From: Ursus arctos
Lineage: Eukaryota > Chordata > Mammalia > Carnivora > Ursidae
NCBI RefSeq assembly: GCF_023065955.2
Contig: NW_026622919.1
Location: 5,468,501 to 5,532,500, forward strand
DNA: 64,000 nt
Direction of reading: 5' to 3'
Below, in pieces: positions 54,933 to 64,000 of this stretch. Made by a program: the position numbers and the translations under genes. How positions within the stretch are numbered: position 1 is the stretch's first letter; every line of letters starts with the position of its first letter. The notes under the pieces were generated by a model, which had not been told where the DNA came from, did not search any database, and saw only the letters and a list, made by a program, of their open reading frames with translations.

Positions 54933-57900
54933 AGTTTCTGCAAAGCCGGTGTGTTCTCAAAATAATACCCAAGGGCTGCCAAGCGGACCCACATGTGAAC
55001 CCAGCAGGCTTTTCCTTCCTACCAGTGAGATGAGCTAGAAAGCAGAGCTCCCACCAAGTGTTGGATCTCGGATCTTGCCCCTTACAACTGTGTTTCCCGT
55101 AATCTCCCCGGCTATCCGGTTACACAGTTGGGAAGTGGCATAGTGATGCCCTGTGATGGAGGGATTCTTTCCAGTGAGGAGGGGCAGAAAGTGGCACCTC
55201 TTTCTGGGTCTCCACACCTGGGCAGGTTTGACTTCTGAGGACACTTCTGTCCCAGGGGAAGGCAGGACCTCCTGCTGGTGCCCCACTGGCCGAGCTCTGC
55301 CCCTGCTGAGCCGTCTGCCCTCACAGTAGCAAGGCAACAGGAGCCAGAGCTTTATGCGGCCTCGGCCAACGTGTGTCCTTACTCTTCCGTGGACTTAGGT
55401 GTCAGATGTCTCCGATGCAGACCCGCAGACTTTGCTTCAGGCGATGAAGGTACCGAACTGGCTTGCACAGTTCTGGGAGTGGGGCGGGGGGTGGGGGGCA
55501 GGCGGTAGGAACGTTCTGTGCCAAGCCTTCCTTCTCCCTCACATTTTTCCCTTTACAATTTGTGTTCCTGAGCCCTTCCTAGTCAAAATGGAGCTCATCT
55601 GTGAGCTGCTGCCCTTTGAGTGTCTCTGGATAGAAATCCATTTTCCTGCTGTCTAGAGATTCGTCCACCAGGAGACACAGTCCTGTACCAAGCCCCTCGT
55701 GCACTGGGGCTGGCTCCCACCCAGAGACACCACCCCCATTGGGGGAGAGAAGGAGAGACTCTCCTCTAAGGCTCCTTCTTAAGTGTTCTTTGTGTTTCTC
55801 TCCACATTCCCTGCCAAGGCCCCTTCAGTCCAGCTGTGCTCTCATTGGATCAAGCGCCAAGCTAAGCTTGGGAATGGAATTTTAAGACGTAAATTCTGTA
55901 CAGTTTTTAAGATAATCCCCAGGGCTCAGGTGGTCTAGCCAGGGTCTGACACCTTAGGTCACCTTGGCTTTCCCACCTGTCCGTCCCGCAGCCCTGTCCC
56001 GCCTGACGTCCTGCCTCTCGTCCCTCTTGCTAACCTAGCGTCCCAGGCCAAGGCCAAGTGCTTGCTTTCAGCCTTGGGGGGAAGGGAGGGCTAAAAAATT
56101 GGAGTCTGTCCCTTTCTTGGCTCCATATTCAGCCTCTTTAACCTCATCTTGAAATCACTCTTGCCCAGGGCCCGCCCACTGGCAGCCCTGGCCACAGCCC
56201 TCCAGTCCTCTGACTCAGCTGCTGGTGGTGACTTCGAGTCTCACTCCAGAACCATGAGCTGGGTCCCTGCCCCCCAACTCACTCTGCTTCCCCGTGATCC
56301 AGTTTTCCTTCCCAACTCCTCTTTTTCCTGCATAGTTTCCCCTTTTCCCTGTGTTCCTCACACCTCTGCCCCTGGGGTGCCAAGCGTCCTCCCGGAGAAA
56401 GTCTTCCTCCCCTAATGGGAGTCAGTCAGCATGTGGCGAGTCTGTGCGGGGGGCGGTGGTGGCGGAGGCCCTGACTGTCTTCCTCTGCTGGCCGGGTACC
56501 TGGCCCCTTCTCACAGCCTGGCGGCAGTCCCTCTGGGAGTCTTCAGTCCCGGGGTCCTGCTGTTTGGTTCCCACCGTAAAGAGAGTTCCATCCACTGCTT
56601 ACTAGGCCTGTGCGAGAAGCTGGGGCCAACAGGTGCTAGTAGGGGGTGTGGAGGTGCCCCCTGAGACGGGGCTTACCTGAGACTGAGCCGGTGAAGACCT
56701 TGTGCTTCGGCCTGGCCTCTCACCAGTTCTGTAACTCAGGGTCAGTTCCCCAAACCAGGTCCCCATTTGTCCCCCCACGGAATGTGGAGGCCGTATCACC
56801 ACCAGGCTGCTCAGAGCACAGGGCCACACGGTACCCCGGCTGAGCACCGGTGAGGATTCCTCCCTCCCTCCTGCTTTTCCAGGATCTGGACGACATGGAT
56901 GCCGATCTCTTCGGTCTGAAGAGGTCTAATCTGGCCTCTGACAAAAGAGCTGCCAGGGGTCCTGGGAAAGAAGAACTGCCTCATCATCCCAAACCCGCCG
57001 GCACGCTGACAGCCAGGGAGAAAGGTGAGCGTGGGTGTGCCTGGGATCTAGGGACGCTCTGGGCATAGGAGGGCACGCAGCTCTCATTCCCGTGGGCTTT
57101 CTCTGTGGTTGGGGAGGGGGCGGCTTCCTCCCTTCCCAGTGTGCTTCCAGGCCCTCTAGGTGCAACATGGCCAACTCCATGGGAGGTAAGTTGGGGAGTT
57201 TGTTGGGAGCCTGTGTGCCTCCCAAGTCCATGACTCTGTTTGGAGTGACCTGTGACTGGGGGACAGGAAGTGGCTCCAGACCACATTTCCCCGGCAGAAG
57301 CCTGTGTGAGAACCAGCGAGGTGTCGACCCAGCCCACCGCCGTCTCCACACCCATGAGCCCTCAGCCCCCCACAGAGAAGGGCACGCCGTCCCAGGGTCC
57401 CCGTCATGGTGTGGCAGGACCGTGGCTGGGAGAGGGCCAGGCCTATGACCTTGCCTTCTGTTTGCTTCTTACAGGGGACGCCATTCCCGCCAAGAAGCCC
57501 CCTCCCTCTCCCAGCAGCTTTGGGCATCAGGACAGAAAGTTTTCCTTCGAAGGTACCACAGGCCCCGTGGTCATGCTTCCGGGGCACTTTGGTTTTGAGA
57601 GTGGAGGAGCCTGGGTGGTGCTCACGTGCTTGCCCGGCGGCAGGTTGCCATGTGTGTCGGAGGAGGAGCAGACAGCCGGGGCCACCGGTTCAGCTCCTCA
57701 GGAAGTCAGGGAGGGACTGATGGGGTTGTATTGGGGGGAGATTTGGGTCACGTATTTGCCAGACTTTGAAGCCAGACATCAACCTGAAGGTTTTATAAAG
57801 CGTAAGAACTCCCCTCCCTTTTCCAAATGCACACGAATGTTTTACTTCGCTTCTGATGCCTGGGGGATGTTTCCAGAAGGCTGTGCAGACAGCAGAGCCT

Positions 57901-60900
57901 CGGGGCACACAGGCAGGCCCCGGGCCGCTCCCTGGCTCCCTGCCGAGGCTGATGTGTGTCCTCTGGGCGCTGAGTGGCTGTTCATGTATTAGAGCAGCTA
58001 GAAATCCCCCCTGGAGTGATCGGCCCCCAACACAGTGCGAGGCTTGTTTTCCAGAAGAAAGGGTGCAGACTGATCTGTGCTTTCCTTCTGGCCATGAGAC
58101 TTGGAAGACCCATTGGCAGGACTTCTGTCCGACAATGAGGAAGGAATCACCAAGAAGCCCCCTGGGGCAGAGAGTAAAATGGCTTCCGAAAAGAGCCCAG
58201 CCCCCGTCAGAGATCAAGGTAAGGAGGGTGGGCTTGTTGCTTGTCCTGGGCAGGTAGAGTTGGCTCAACCAGAGACTCTACCGGGCCGGGACCACAGGTC
58301 TCAGATCCCAGACCAAGAGATTATCAGTGTCTCTGAACAGGGAGGTGGGACGCATGAGCCTGCGGTGGGGCGGGGGCGTCGGTCCTGTGTGCAGACCAGA
58401 CACATGGGATGCCTGCAGCCACACCCAGAGGTCCGGGTCTCAGAGAAGCGCCCCCCTTCAGACACCAGGGTTGAGGGCATGGTGGGCCGTGGGCACTGTG
58501 CCCTGTGTTCTGTCCTCTAGGTCCATCTATTCCGCTAACTCCTGGGGACACCCCGGTCCGAAAGAAAGAAGAAGTGCTATTTGATGAGGAGGACGACATT
58601 GTGGCCACCCTGGGGTTTGCAGACAGCCCCACAGCAGAAAGGAGGCAGACGGGTGACCAGTAAGGGTCCTTAGGAACAGAGGAACCCTGCACGTAGAGCT
58701 GCCTCAGGCCCAGGGAAAAGCCGGAGGGCCGGCACGGTGCAGGCCCCCAGGCACACCCGCGTTGACGTGTACCTGTGTGTGTCCTGTCCTGCAGGGAAGG
58801 GCCCCGTCCTGCTCGCTCCAGGCTGGATGAGCTGCTGGGTCGGGGCACTGCCACCAAACTCCTGGCCCGCCCGGGCACTGGGGAGCACAGGGAATTCAAG
58901 CTGGACAAGAAGTACCAGAGGCCCCAGGGTGAGCAACCTTGCAGGGCAGGGGAGGCAAGGTGGGGGGCTCCCAGACCACACTTGTACCACAACCCATAAC
59001 GAGAAATAAGCTTACATCGCAACACATGTTATCATAACTGAGACAAAAGCGTCACGGAATGATAATTACCACGTTCAGTATTCTGTTATTTTTTATTTAT
59101 ACACTATCTGAGTTATAAATACGTTGGTTGTGACTCATGAAATTGGTTTCTTGACCTGCGGATAGGTAGCAGGTCACAGTGTGAGAAAGATCGCTCTAGA
59201 CCAATGTTTCTCGAAGTGTCGGCCCACGGGCTGTCTGTTAAGAATCATTCTCATGGCACAGGCAGCCCAGCGGGCCTCATCTGAAGGGTGCCTGGGGCAG
59301 GACGCCGCCGGTGCCTTGTTCACGGCTCCCAGGTGATGCCCGGCGTGCGGGATGCTGAGACCTCGAGCTCATAACCAGTGCCGCACCCCTGCCTCCCGTA
59401 CAGCAGCTTCACCTCTGCTCACTTGCTGACATGACAAGCTACCAGTTCAGTTTTTTTAAACAGAGGTCTGCAGCCACAGAAGCGTCTGATTGCCTTGCTC
59501 GAGATCACAGGCTTCTTCATTTTACAGACAAGGAAGATCCCTGGGGTGATGAGGACTTCACCTTTGGGGCCTATCAGCCCACCGTGGGCTCCTGCGAGGG
59601 CCGCCAGTCCCGCCGGCAGTCGGTCAGGTAAGCGGGGCCTGCGGGGAGCGTGACCTTGGGGACAGGTGCCTACCAGGAAGGAGGAGGTGGCCCAGCCTCC
59701 CCCTCCCGCCCACAGTCTTGTTGAGGACCACGGCGTACGAGGCCCGGGGTGGCACCCTGCAGGTGCCAAAGGAGGAGGGGCGTTGCCCAGTCCTGCCCAT
59801 CCAGGCCCATTTGCTTCTGGCCTCCTTGGAAGGAAAAGGAGAAGGTGCCCCAACACCGCCTGGAACCCTTAAAGCCATAAACATCTGAGGTCAGCCAATC
59901 TCCCTGAGGAATGTTCAGTCCCAGGGTAGCGAGACCGCGAACAGTGGCTTCTCACGCCCCGCTCCCAGGACCAGCCCCGGGGTCCACCGTGACGCCTGGC
60001 CGCGGTCTCATCCCCGTGTGTGGCAAAACATTACGTTAGTGGGGAGACTTTTCTGAATTTGGAGTTTTTCTCCCAGGATACATTTTCCACTTTATATCTG
60101 GAAATAATTTCAAACTGACAGAAAAGTTGTAAGAATGGCACAAAGCACTCCCTCCCGCGCCTCGGCCAGAGTCAGCAGTGGTTGATACTGTGCCATGTTG
60201 GCTGCACCACACTCTTTCTCTCTAAATAAGCCTACACACACGTTGACATTTCTCCCAGTCCCAGTATGTTCTTAGACCTTGGAACCTGCTGCCAGGGGCC
60301 AGTAACGCTTCTAGACAGTGGCCAAACAAACAGGTGACATTGTCGATGGAAAACCTAAAACCACTTGATCTAACTCATTTTTCTCTGGACGTGCTTCCCC
60401 ATGGTTGTCACTTGGTGCTGCTTGCTACGGATAGAATTGTCCCCTGTTCACGTGATGGAATTCAAGACGTCTGTGTTCGAGGGCGTTCTACTAACAGCTC
60501 TCAGCTGGCTGCTGCTCTGCCGCCCGAGCTGGTGTGGGCACTGTGCTCGCTGGGCGTCGGGCTGGCTGCGCAGAGCCCCAGGCACCTCTAACTCCTTAAT
60601 GTGGGCCTCAGAGTCACCCCCGAGCCGTGGAGGGAAAGGCTGGTCAGGGGGCTCTTAGGATGGACTGCTTGCCCTGCCTTAGACCCCCCTCCTCTCTGTC
60701 TTGAAGTAGGTTCTTAGCAGAAGATGGCGCAGACACCAAGGGGGAACCAGGCTCCAAACCAAGCACTCCAGCGGCCTCCAGCCCCATCCACCCCAGGAAG
60801 GGAGGAGCTGACTGGTTGGGCCTCAAGGATGACGACCTGTTCCCTCCCTCTCCCACCAGAGAGGCTCAGAGGGGAGGCTCAGCGCTCTCCACTCCTTCCG

Positions 60901-63900
60901 TGCTCCCTCCCAGGAGCCAGCCCTCAGCCCCAGGCCGGCACTCGGCCCCAGGCGGACTGCCCTCCTCCTCTTTGGGGCCAAAGCCACCAGCTGAGGGGGC
61001 AGGTTTCCCTGCCAAAGCCAGCCAGCCTTCCCAGCTGGGAGCGTCTGAGGAGAAAGAGGAAGAGGATTGGCTGAGCCAGGCCTTGTCTCGGAAGAAGTCC
61101 CAAGGTCTGGCCAGAGAGGAGCACACTGAGGCCTCTAAGGGCCAGAATCTGGTGGGGGCAGTAGGCAGTGCCCCTTCCAGCAGGTACAGGCTTGGGCTGC
61201 TATCTAGGGGAGGGAGGGCTGGGCAGGGGCGTGGGGGGGCCAACCTTGCCCATCTTGGTGTCTCAGTCAGGAGTGCCGGCCTCTTGGCTGTGCCTCTGCC
61301 TCTCTGGACACTACAGAGAGAGCGTCTGGCTCCCCATCCTTGCCTGCGTGCAGACCAGAGGGGGTCAGGAGGCTGTCAACACTCACGCCCTAACTGTCAT
61401 GTGGACAAGGGCTGACTTGATCAGGCGGGGACAGAGGGTACCCTGATGTGACAAAGGCACAGCCATCCTGGTGCCTCTGAGCAAGGGCCCTGCCCACAGT
61501 GCCCTTGGGGTCCCGAAAGACCCAGTGTCCAAATTATTGGTGCCTCTGCTGGCCTGAGCTAAGGGACATGACACGTGCTCGTGCTTCAGGGGAGTGTCAG
61601 AGAAGACAGTGGCTAAGGGGCAATTCCTGGGGAATGTCACCGAGTGGGACAGGACAGCGAGTGACCTCTGAGCAGCGGCAAATCCTGTGGGACAGGACAG
61701 CGAGTGACCTCTGAGGGCAAGAGGGCAAGACTGGGATCTTCCAGAGGAAGTGGCAAGATGGCGTGTGGCCAGAGCGAGGAAGAGGTGAAGCAGGCAATTG
61801 TGTGACAGTCCAGGGACATAACCCAGCCCCAGGGTTGGTGTGAACGAGGCAGGTAGCTTTGACCTCCGTCTGAAACGAAGGGAAAAGCTTCCCTTTGGCC
61901 CCGAGAGCTAACCAAGGTGGGTGGAAACCACGGCAGGAGGAGAGGAGCCCAGTGGGAGCTGGGTGGCAGGACAGTGAACAGAGCCCCAGGCTAACTCAGC
62001 AAAGTTGTGTGTGCCAGAACAAGGCCTTGAACTTGAACTTAACTCTGGTGTCTCTAACGTGTGCGTTGTTTTCCTCGGACCATCAACAGATGGTCAGCGC
62101 CCGTCCACTGTGCCCTAGAGGGCCCTGGGGCCAAGAAGGGGTACTGGAAGGCCAGGGGCTCAGACTTGGGAGGAGAATTCCCAAGATGGGATGATGGAAC
62201 AAGAGGGGCGCTGAGGGGACGAGTGGCCAACAGCTTCATGCTCAGACTTGTCCCCACCCAGCCACGTCCAGCCTAAATGGAACCTTCTGCCACATTTGCT
62301 GTAACATTTACTTCCTCAGCCAACCTGTTCCCAGCACTCAAGGGTTCGAGCAAGCAGCTGCTGGAGGGCCCTCAGGAACAGCGGCAAAGAAGCCACCAAT
62401 AAGGCCTGCCACCTCGGGGTAGGTCCGCAGGGGGCTGGGGGTGTGAGAGGCTGGGTTGGTCCTGCATGGGCCTCCTACCTTAGAGATGATGGGCAGCCAT
62501 GCTGGGCTCTGACTTGGTTGGTTTGGCATACGGTATCTGCTACCTTGTATCGGGCCCGCTGACTAAGGGGACCCGAAGCCGGGCCCCGTCTCCTTTACCC
62601 AACCAAGACCTCACTCTTAGTAAACTGCCAGCCACCAGGCCTTTCCAGTCCACTCTCTGAACCTGTTTGCCTTCACTGCCCGTGCCAGCCCTCTTCTTGT
62701 CTCCCTGTCTTCTACACAGTAGGCTGTTCACCTTGACCACTGACCCCCCCAAATCTCTATGTCCTTAGGTCCCCTGTGACTTGGAACCAGACTGCCTTGA
62801 CCCTCCCTGGAGGTGACCCAAAGAGGGGAACAGCCCTCGGAGACCTCTCCAGCATTGGTTTGTTTTCTGCTTTGTTTAGTGCTTTACTTCTGGGTGGGGA
62901 AGAGGCACTTTGAGCTTCCTTTAGGGTCCGGGAAGACAAGTAGAGCTGGACTCACACACGCACACACGCACACGAGTCGGGAAGACAAGTAGAGCTGGAC
63001 TCACACACACGCGCACACACGCACACGCGACCTCCGGGCCTCTGTGGGCCTCCTGCTCATTTCTCTGCTGTTGATTTTCAGAGCCGGCAGCTTGTTTCCC
63101 GAGCTCCCAGGAACCCTCAGGGCCTCCTGTGCCGGTCCAGGTAGGCAGGGCGGACCGGCAGGAACAGGCCTCCGGCCGTAGCGCAGCTCCCGTGCCCAGA
63201 GGCAGCGGCTGTGGTTTGAGCCGACAGCCTGCGGGGAATCATGTGTCAGGAGATCTGACGGCACTCCCCCAGTGCTTCCCTCAACCTCTAGCCTCGCCGC
63301 TCTCCGGCAGCGCTGGCCGCTACTTTGCCAACTGCAGGAGAGAGGTCGATGTGGCATCCGTGCGGGGACAGCCAGGAATACTCCAGTCAGAAAGCAGGGC
63401 TGCGGGTTTCCCGTTGTTCCATCTAGAAGGCCGCCTCCATGGCTGCCATCCTCCCGCCGCTGCTCCACCTGCTTCCCAGGTGTGGGAAGTGGTCACCTCT
63501 GAGCCCGGCCGTGAGGAGACCCCAGAGACCTATCCCCAGGAACCCAGAAGCACCTCCGGAGGTGGTGGGTGGTGGGCAACCTTCAGGAAGTAGAGAGGCG
63601 CTCAACATCTGGCCTTAGGGCCTGGCAGAAGGAAGCCTCTGTCATCGCTGAGACGCTGCTGGGGCTCAGCTGCTTGTCTAGGAACCTGGAACACCTGCTG
63701 GGGAGGACGTTGTGCTGAGGGAGGAGGAGAGGGACGATGACCGCACAACTCCAAGGCCTCGGCCTCCCGGTGTCACGTCTCTGTCCTCATTGGCAGCCAC
63801 AGATGAGGCGCAGGGCCTGGGATGGCCAGAGGTAGCTGAGCTCAGCTGAGTCCCTGTCCCCCCCCCCCCCGAACCATCTCCCACCCTCCCCTACAGTCCC

Positions 63901-64000
63901 TGCTCCCGGAGTCCCTGGCGCGGAGCCTGTCGCCGGGCCCAGAATACCAGCGGCAGCTCGTGGCCGCACAGGCGCAGCTGCAGAGCGGCCCTGCCGAGCT
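50181..64000 (+). CDS. FBF1: Fas-binding factor 1, N-terminal part (3' end outside window)
   Basis: Component of centriole distal appendages (transition fibres) needed for ciliogenesis and IFT entry at the ciliary base; also reported in keratin and junction complexes (family knowledge). Exons: 50181-50183 (candidate start), 50736-50763, 51572-51613, 53458-53551, 54542-54602, 55399-55449, 56883-57024, 57475-57552, 58099-58218, 58521-58659, 58795-58928, 59528-59627, 60710-61183, 62320-62418, 62769-62857, 63082-63140, 63897 to the edge. All join in frame, giving about 605 codons. Seen: APKTKKGLKG, GSIDDVLGDLLGDD, LLQAMKDLDDMDADLFGLKR, LDELLGRGTATKLLARPGTG, EHREFKLDKKYQRP, WGDEDFTFGAYQPTV, ADWLGLKDDDL, SLLPESLARSL. 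The part here is low-complexity, Ser/Pro/acidic and mostly disordered-looking; the coiled-coil half follows the edge. Confidence 0.93.
50764..51571 (+). other. FBF1: FBF1 intron
   Basis: 0.8 kb, unique-looking, no repeat or exon recognised. Confidence 0.6.
51656..51867 (-). mobile_element. Can-SINE
   Basis: Poly-T, body with 'gagcgagagagtgggggg', head ending 'gagccacccaggcgcccc'; in the FBF1 intron 51614-53457. Confidence 0.9.
51880..53110 (+). repeat. L1 segments, old and carnivore type, with a SINE inserted
   Basis: 'aagtgtacaattcactggct', 'ctccagaacactttcataaa' and 'tgactaatgacattgagcat' are old L1 phrases. 52580-52740 ('cacccagtgctcattccatc', then 'cccgttaccctgttacccct') resembles the 3' end of carnivore L1 in the opposite orientation. 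Confidence 0.65.
52757..52935 (-). mobile_element. Can-SINE with target-site duplication inside L1
   Basis: 'atttatttatttgacagaga' to 'gccacccaggcgcccc'. 'tctcatggt' lies on both sides. Confidence 0.95.
53980..54166 (-). mobile_element. Can-SINE after a long poly-T
   Basis: CT run, about 23 T, 'gaagattttatttatttgtc', head ending 'gccacccaggagcccc'. Confidence 0.9.
54222..54335 (-). repeat. L1 3' fragment with poly-T
   Basis: T-run followed by 'tacagttgatacccagcgtg' and 'cacatagcgatcggacaggt', like the minus orientation of an L1 3' end. Confidence 0.5.
54718..54930 (+). mobile_element. Can-SINE, young type, perfect target-site duplication
   Basis: Head 'gcgcctgggtggcacatcgg', 'cctccgctatgagcctgttt', about 29 A at the end. 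'gaagtttctgcaaagccgg' (19 bp) is exactly repeated on both sides (54699 and 54931). Confidence 0.97.
55450..56882 (+). other. FBF1: FBF1 intron
   Basis: 1.4 kb, GC-moderate, unique-looking. Short overlapping ORFs on both strands carry no recognisable domain. Confidence 0.6.
59203..59390 (+). repeat. Possible MER5-type transposon relic
   Basis: 'ccaatgtttctcgaagtgtc' followed by 'ctgtctgttaagaatcattc' recalls MER5A ends; strongly diverged. In the FBF1 intron 58929-59527. Confidence 0.4.
59628..60709 (+). other. FBF1: FBF1 intron with an L1 fragment
   Basis: 60080-60330 has 'tttcaaactgacagaaaagt' and 'tctctctaaataagcctaca', an old L1 region also seen near 34235. No exon was recognised in the remainder. 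Confidence 0.55.
61184..62319 (+). other. FBF1: FBF1 intron with a short duplication
   Basis: 1.1 kb, GC-rich, no Can-SINE. Contains the 29-bp direct repeat at 61644-61715 and no recognised exon. Confidence 0.6.
61644..61715 (+). repeat. 29-bp exact direct repeat, 43-bp period
   Basis: Copies at 61644-61672 and 61687-61715, both starting 'gtgggacaggacagcgagtg' and ending 'cctctgag', separated by 14 bases. Confidence 0.95.
62929..63030 (+). repeat. 49-bp minisatellite, two copies, with CA/CG run
   Basis: Each copy begins 'cgggaagacaagtagagctg' (62929 and 62978) and ends in a CACACACG run. Confidence 0.9.
63141..63896 (+). other. FBF1: FBF1 intron open in the upstream exon's frame
   Basis: 756 bases between exons 63082-63140 and 63897-64000. 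The frame of the upstream exon stays open through the GTAGGC donor to a TAG at 63591-63593. A run of about 14 C occurs near 63857-63870 in the polypyrimidine tract of the next acceptor. Confidence 0.6.

Noticed and set aside
60866..61243. Minus-strand ORF opposite the large FBF1 exon
   Set aside because: Shadow of the 474-nt coding exon at 60710-61183.
63001..63468. 155-codon minus-strand ORF
   Set aside because: Antisense to an FBF1 exon and intron, GC-driven, no recognisable domain.

Overview
The window is mammalian nuclear DNA, almost certainly from a carnivoran. It has split genes with GT-AG introns and CpG-island promoters. It is also saturated with roughly fifty tRNA-Lys-derived Can-SINE copies, recognised by a head like 'ggcgcctgggtggctcag' and a CT-rich, AATAAA-rich tail. 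A subset with a 'ctccgctatgagcctgcttcttcctctcccactcc' type tail resembles the young SINE subfamily of bears, seals and the giant panda, so an arctoid carnivoran is my inference. Gene content and order match the human 17q25.1 neighbourhood CDK3-TEN1-ACOX1-FBF1, read here in the opposite orientation.

Layout: (1) 1-2537, minus strand: CDK3, a cyclin-dependent kinase. Coding exons 1-6 are present; the last exon lies beyond position 1. (2) 3.17-23.5 kb, minus strand: TEN1, the small OB-fold subunit of the CST telomere complex. It has three coding exons (14518-14430, 11381-11227, 3571-3450) in a repeat-filled gene with a long 5' intron. (3) 23.35-24.35 kb: a CpG island acting as a divergent promoter for TEN1 (left) and ACOX1 (right), with a candidate peroxisome-proliferator response element at its upstream edge. 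(4) 24026-48.3 kb, plus strand: complete ACOX1, peroxisomal acyl-CoA oxidase 1. It reads as 14 coding exons per transcript and 661 residues, ending in the SKL peroxisome signal. Two alternative third exons of identical length are present. A 4-kb 3'UTR follows. (5) 48.7-49.2 kb: the GC-rich FBF1 promoter with two opposed ZNF143/THAP11-type motifs. (6) 50.2-64.0 kb, plus strand: FBF1, a ciliary transition-fibre protein. Its N-terminal ~600 residues are encoded here; the coiled-coil half lies past the right edge.

The four genes serve separate processes (cell-cycle kinase, telomere maintenance, peroxisomal beta-oxidation, cilium assembly). The visible coupling is transcriptional: TEN1 and ACOX1 share a bidirectional promoter, and TEN1 runs into CDK3 with only about 0.64 kb between the TEN1 poly(A) site and the CDK3 start codon. 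I followed the reading frame across every exon junction of CDK3, TEN1, ACOX1 and FBF1. All four stay open with canonical splice sites.

I found no prokaryotic-type system, CRISPR array, functional RNA gene or clearly novel gene. The most interesting items are the paired ACOX1 exons, candidate cis-elements in the two promoters, an FBF1 start codon that seems to sit alone at an exon end, and several nested repeat insertions with readable target-site duplications.
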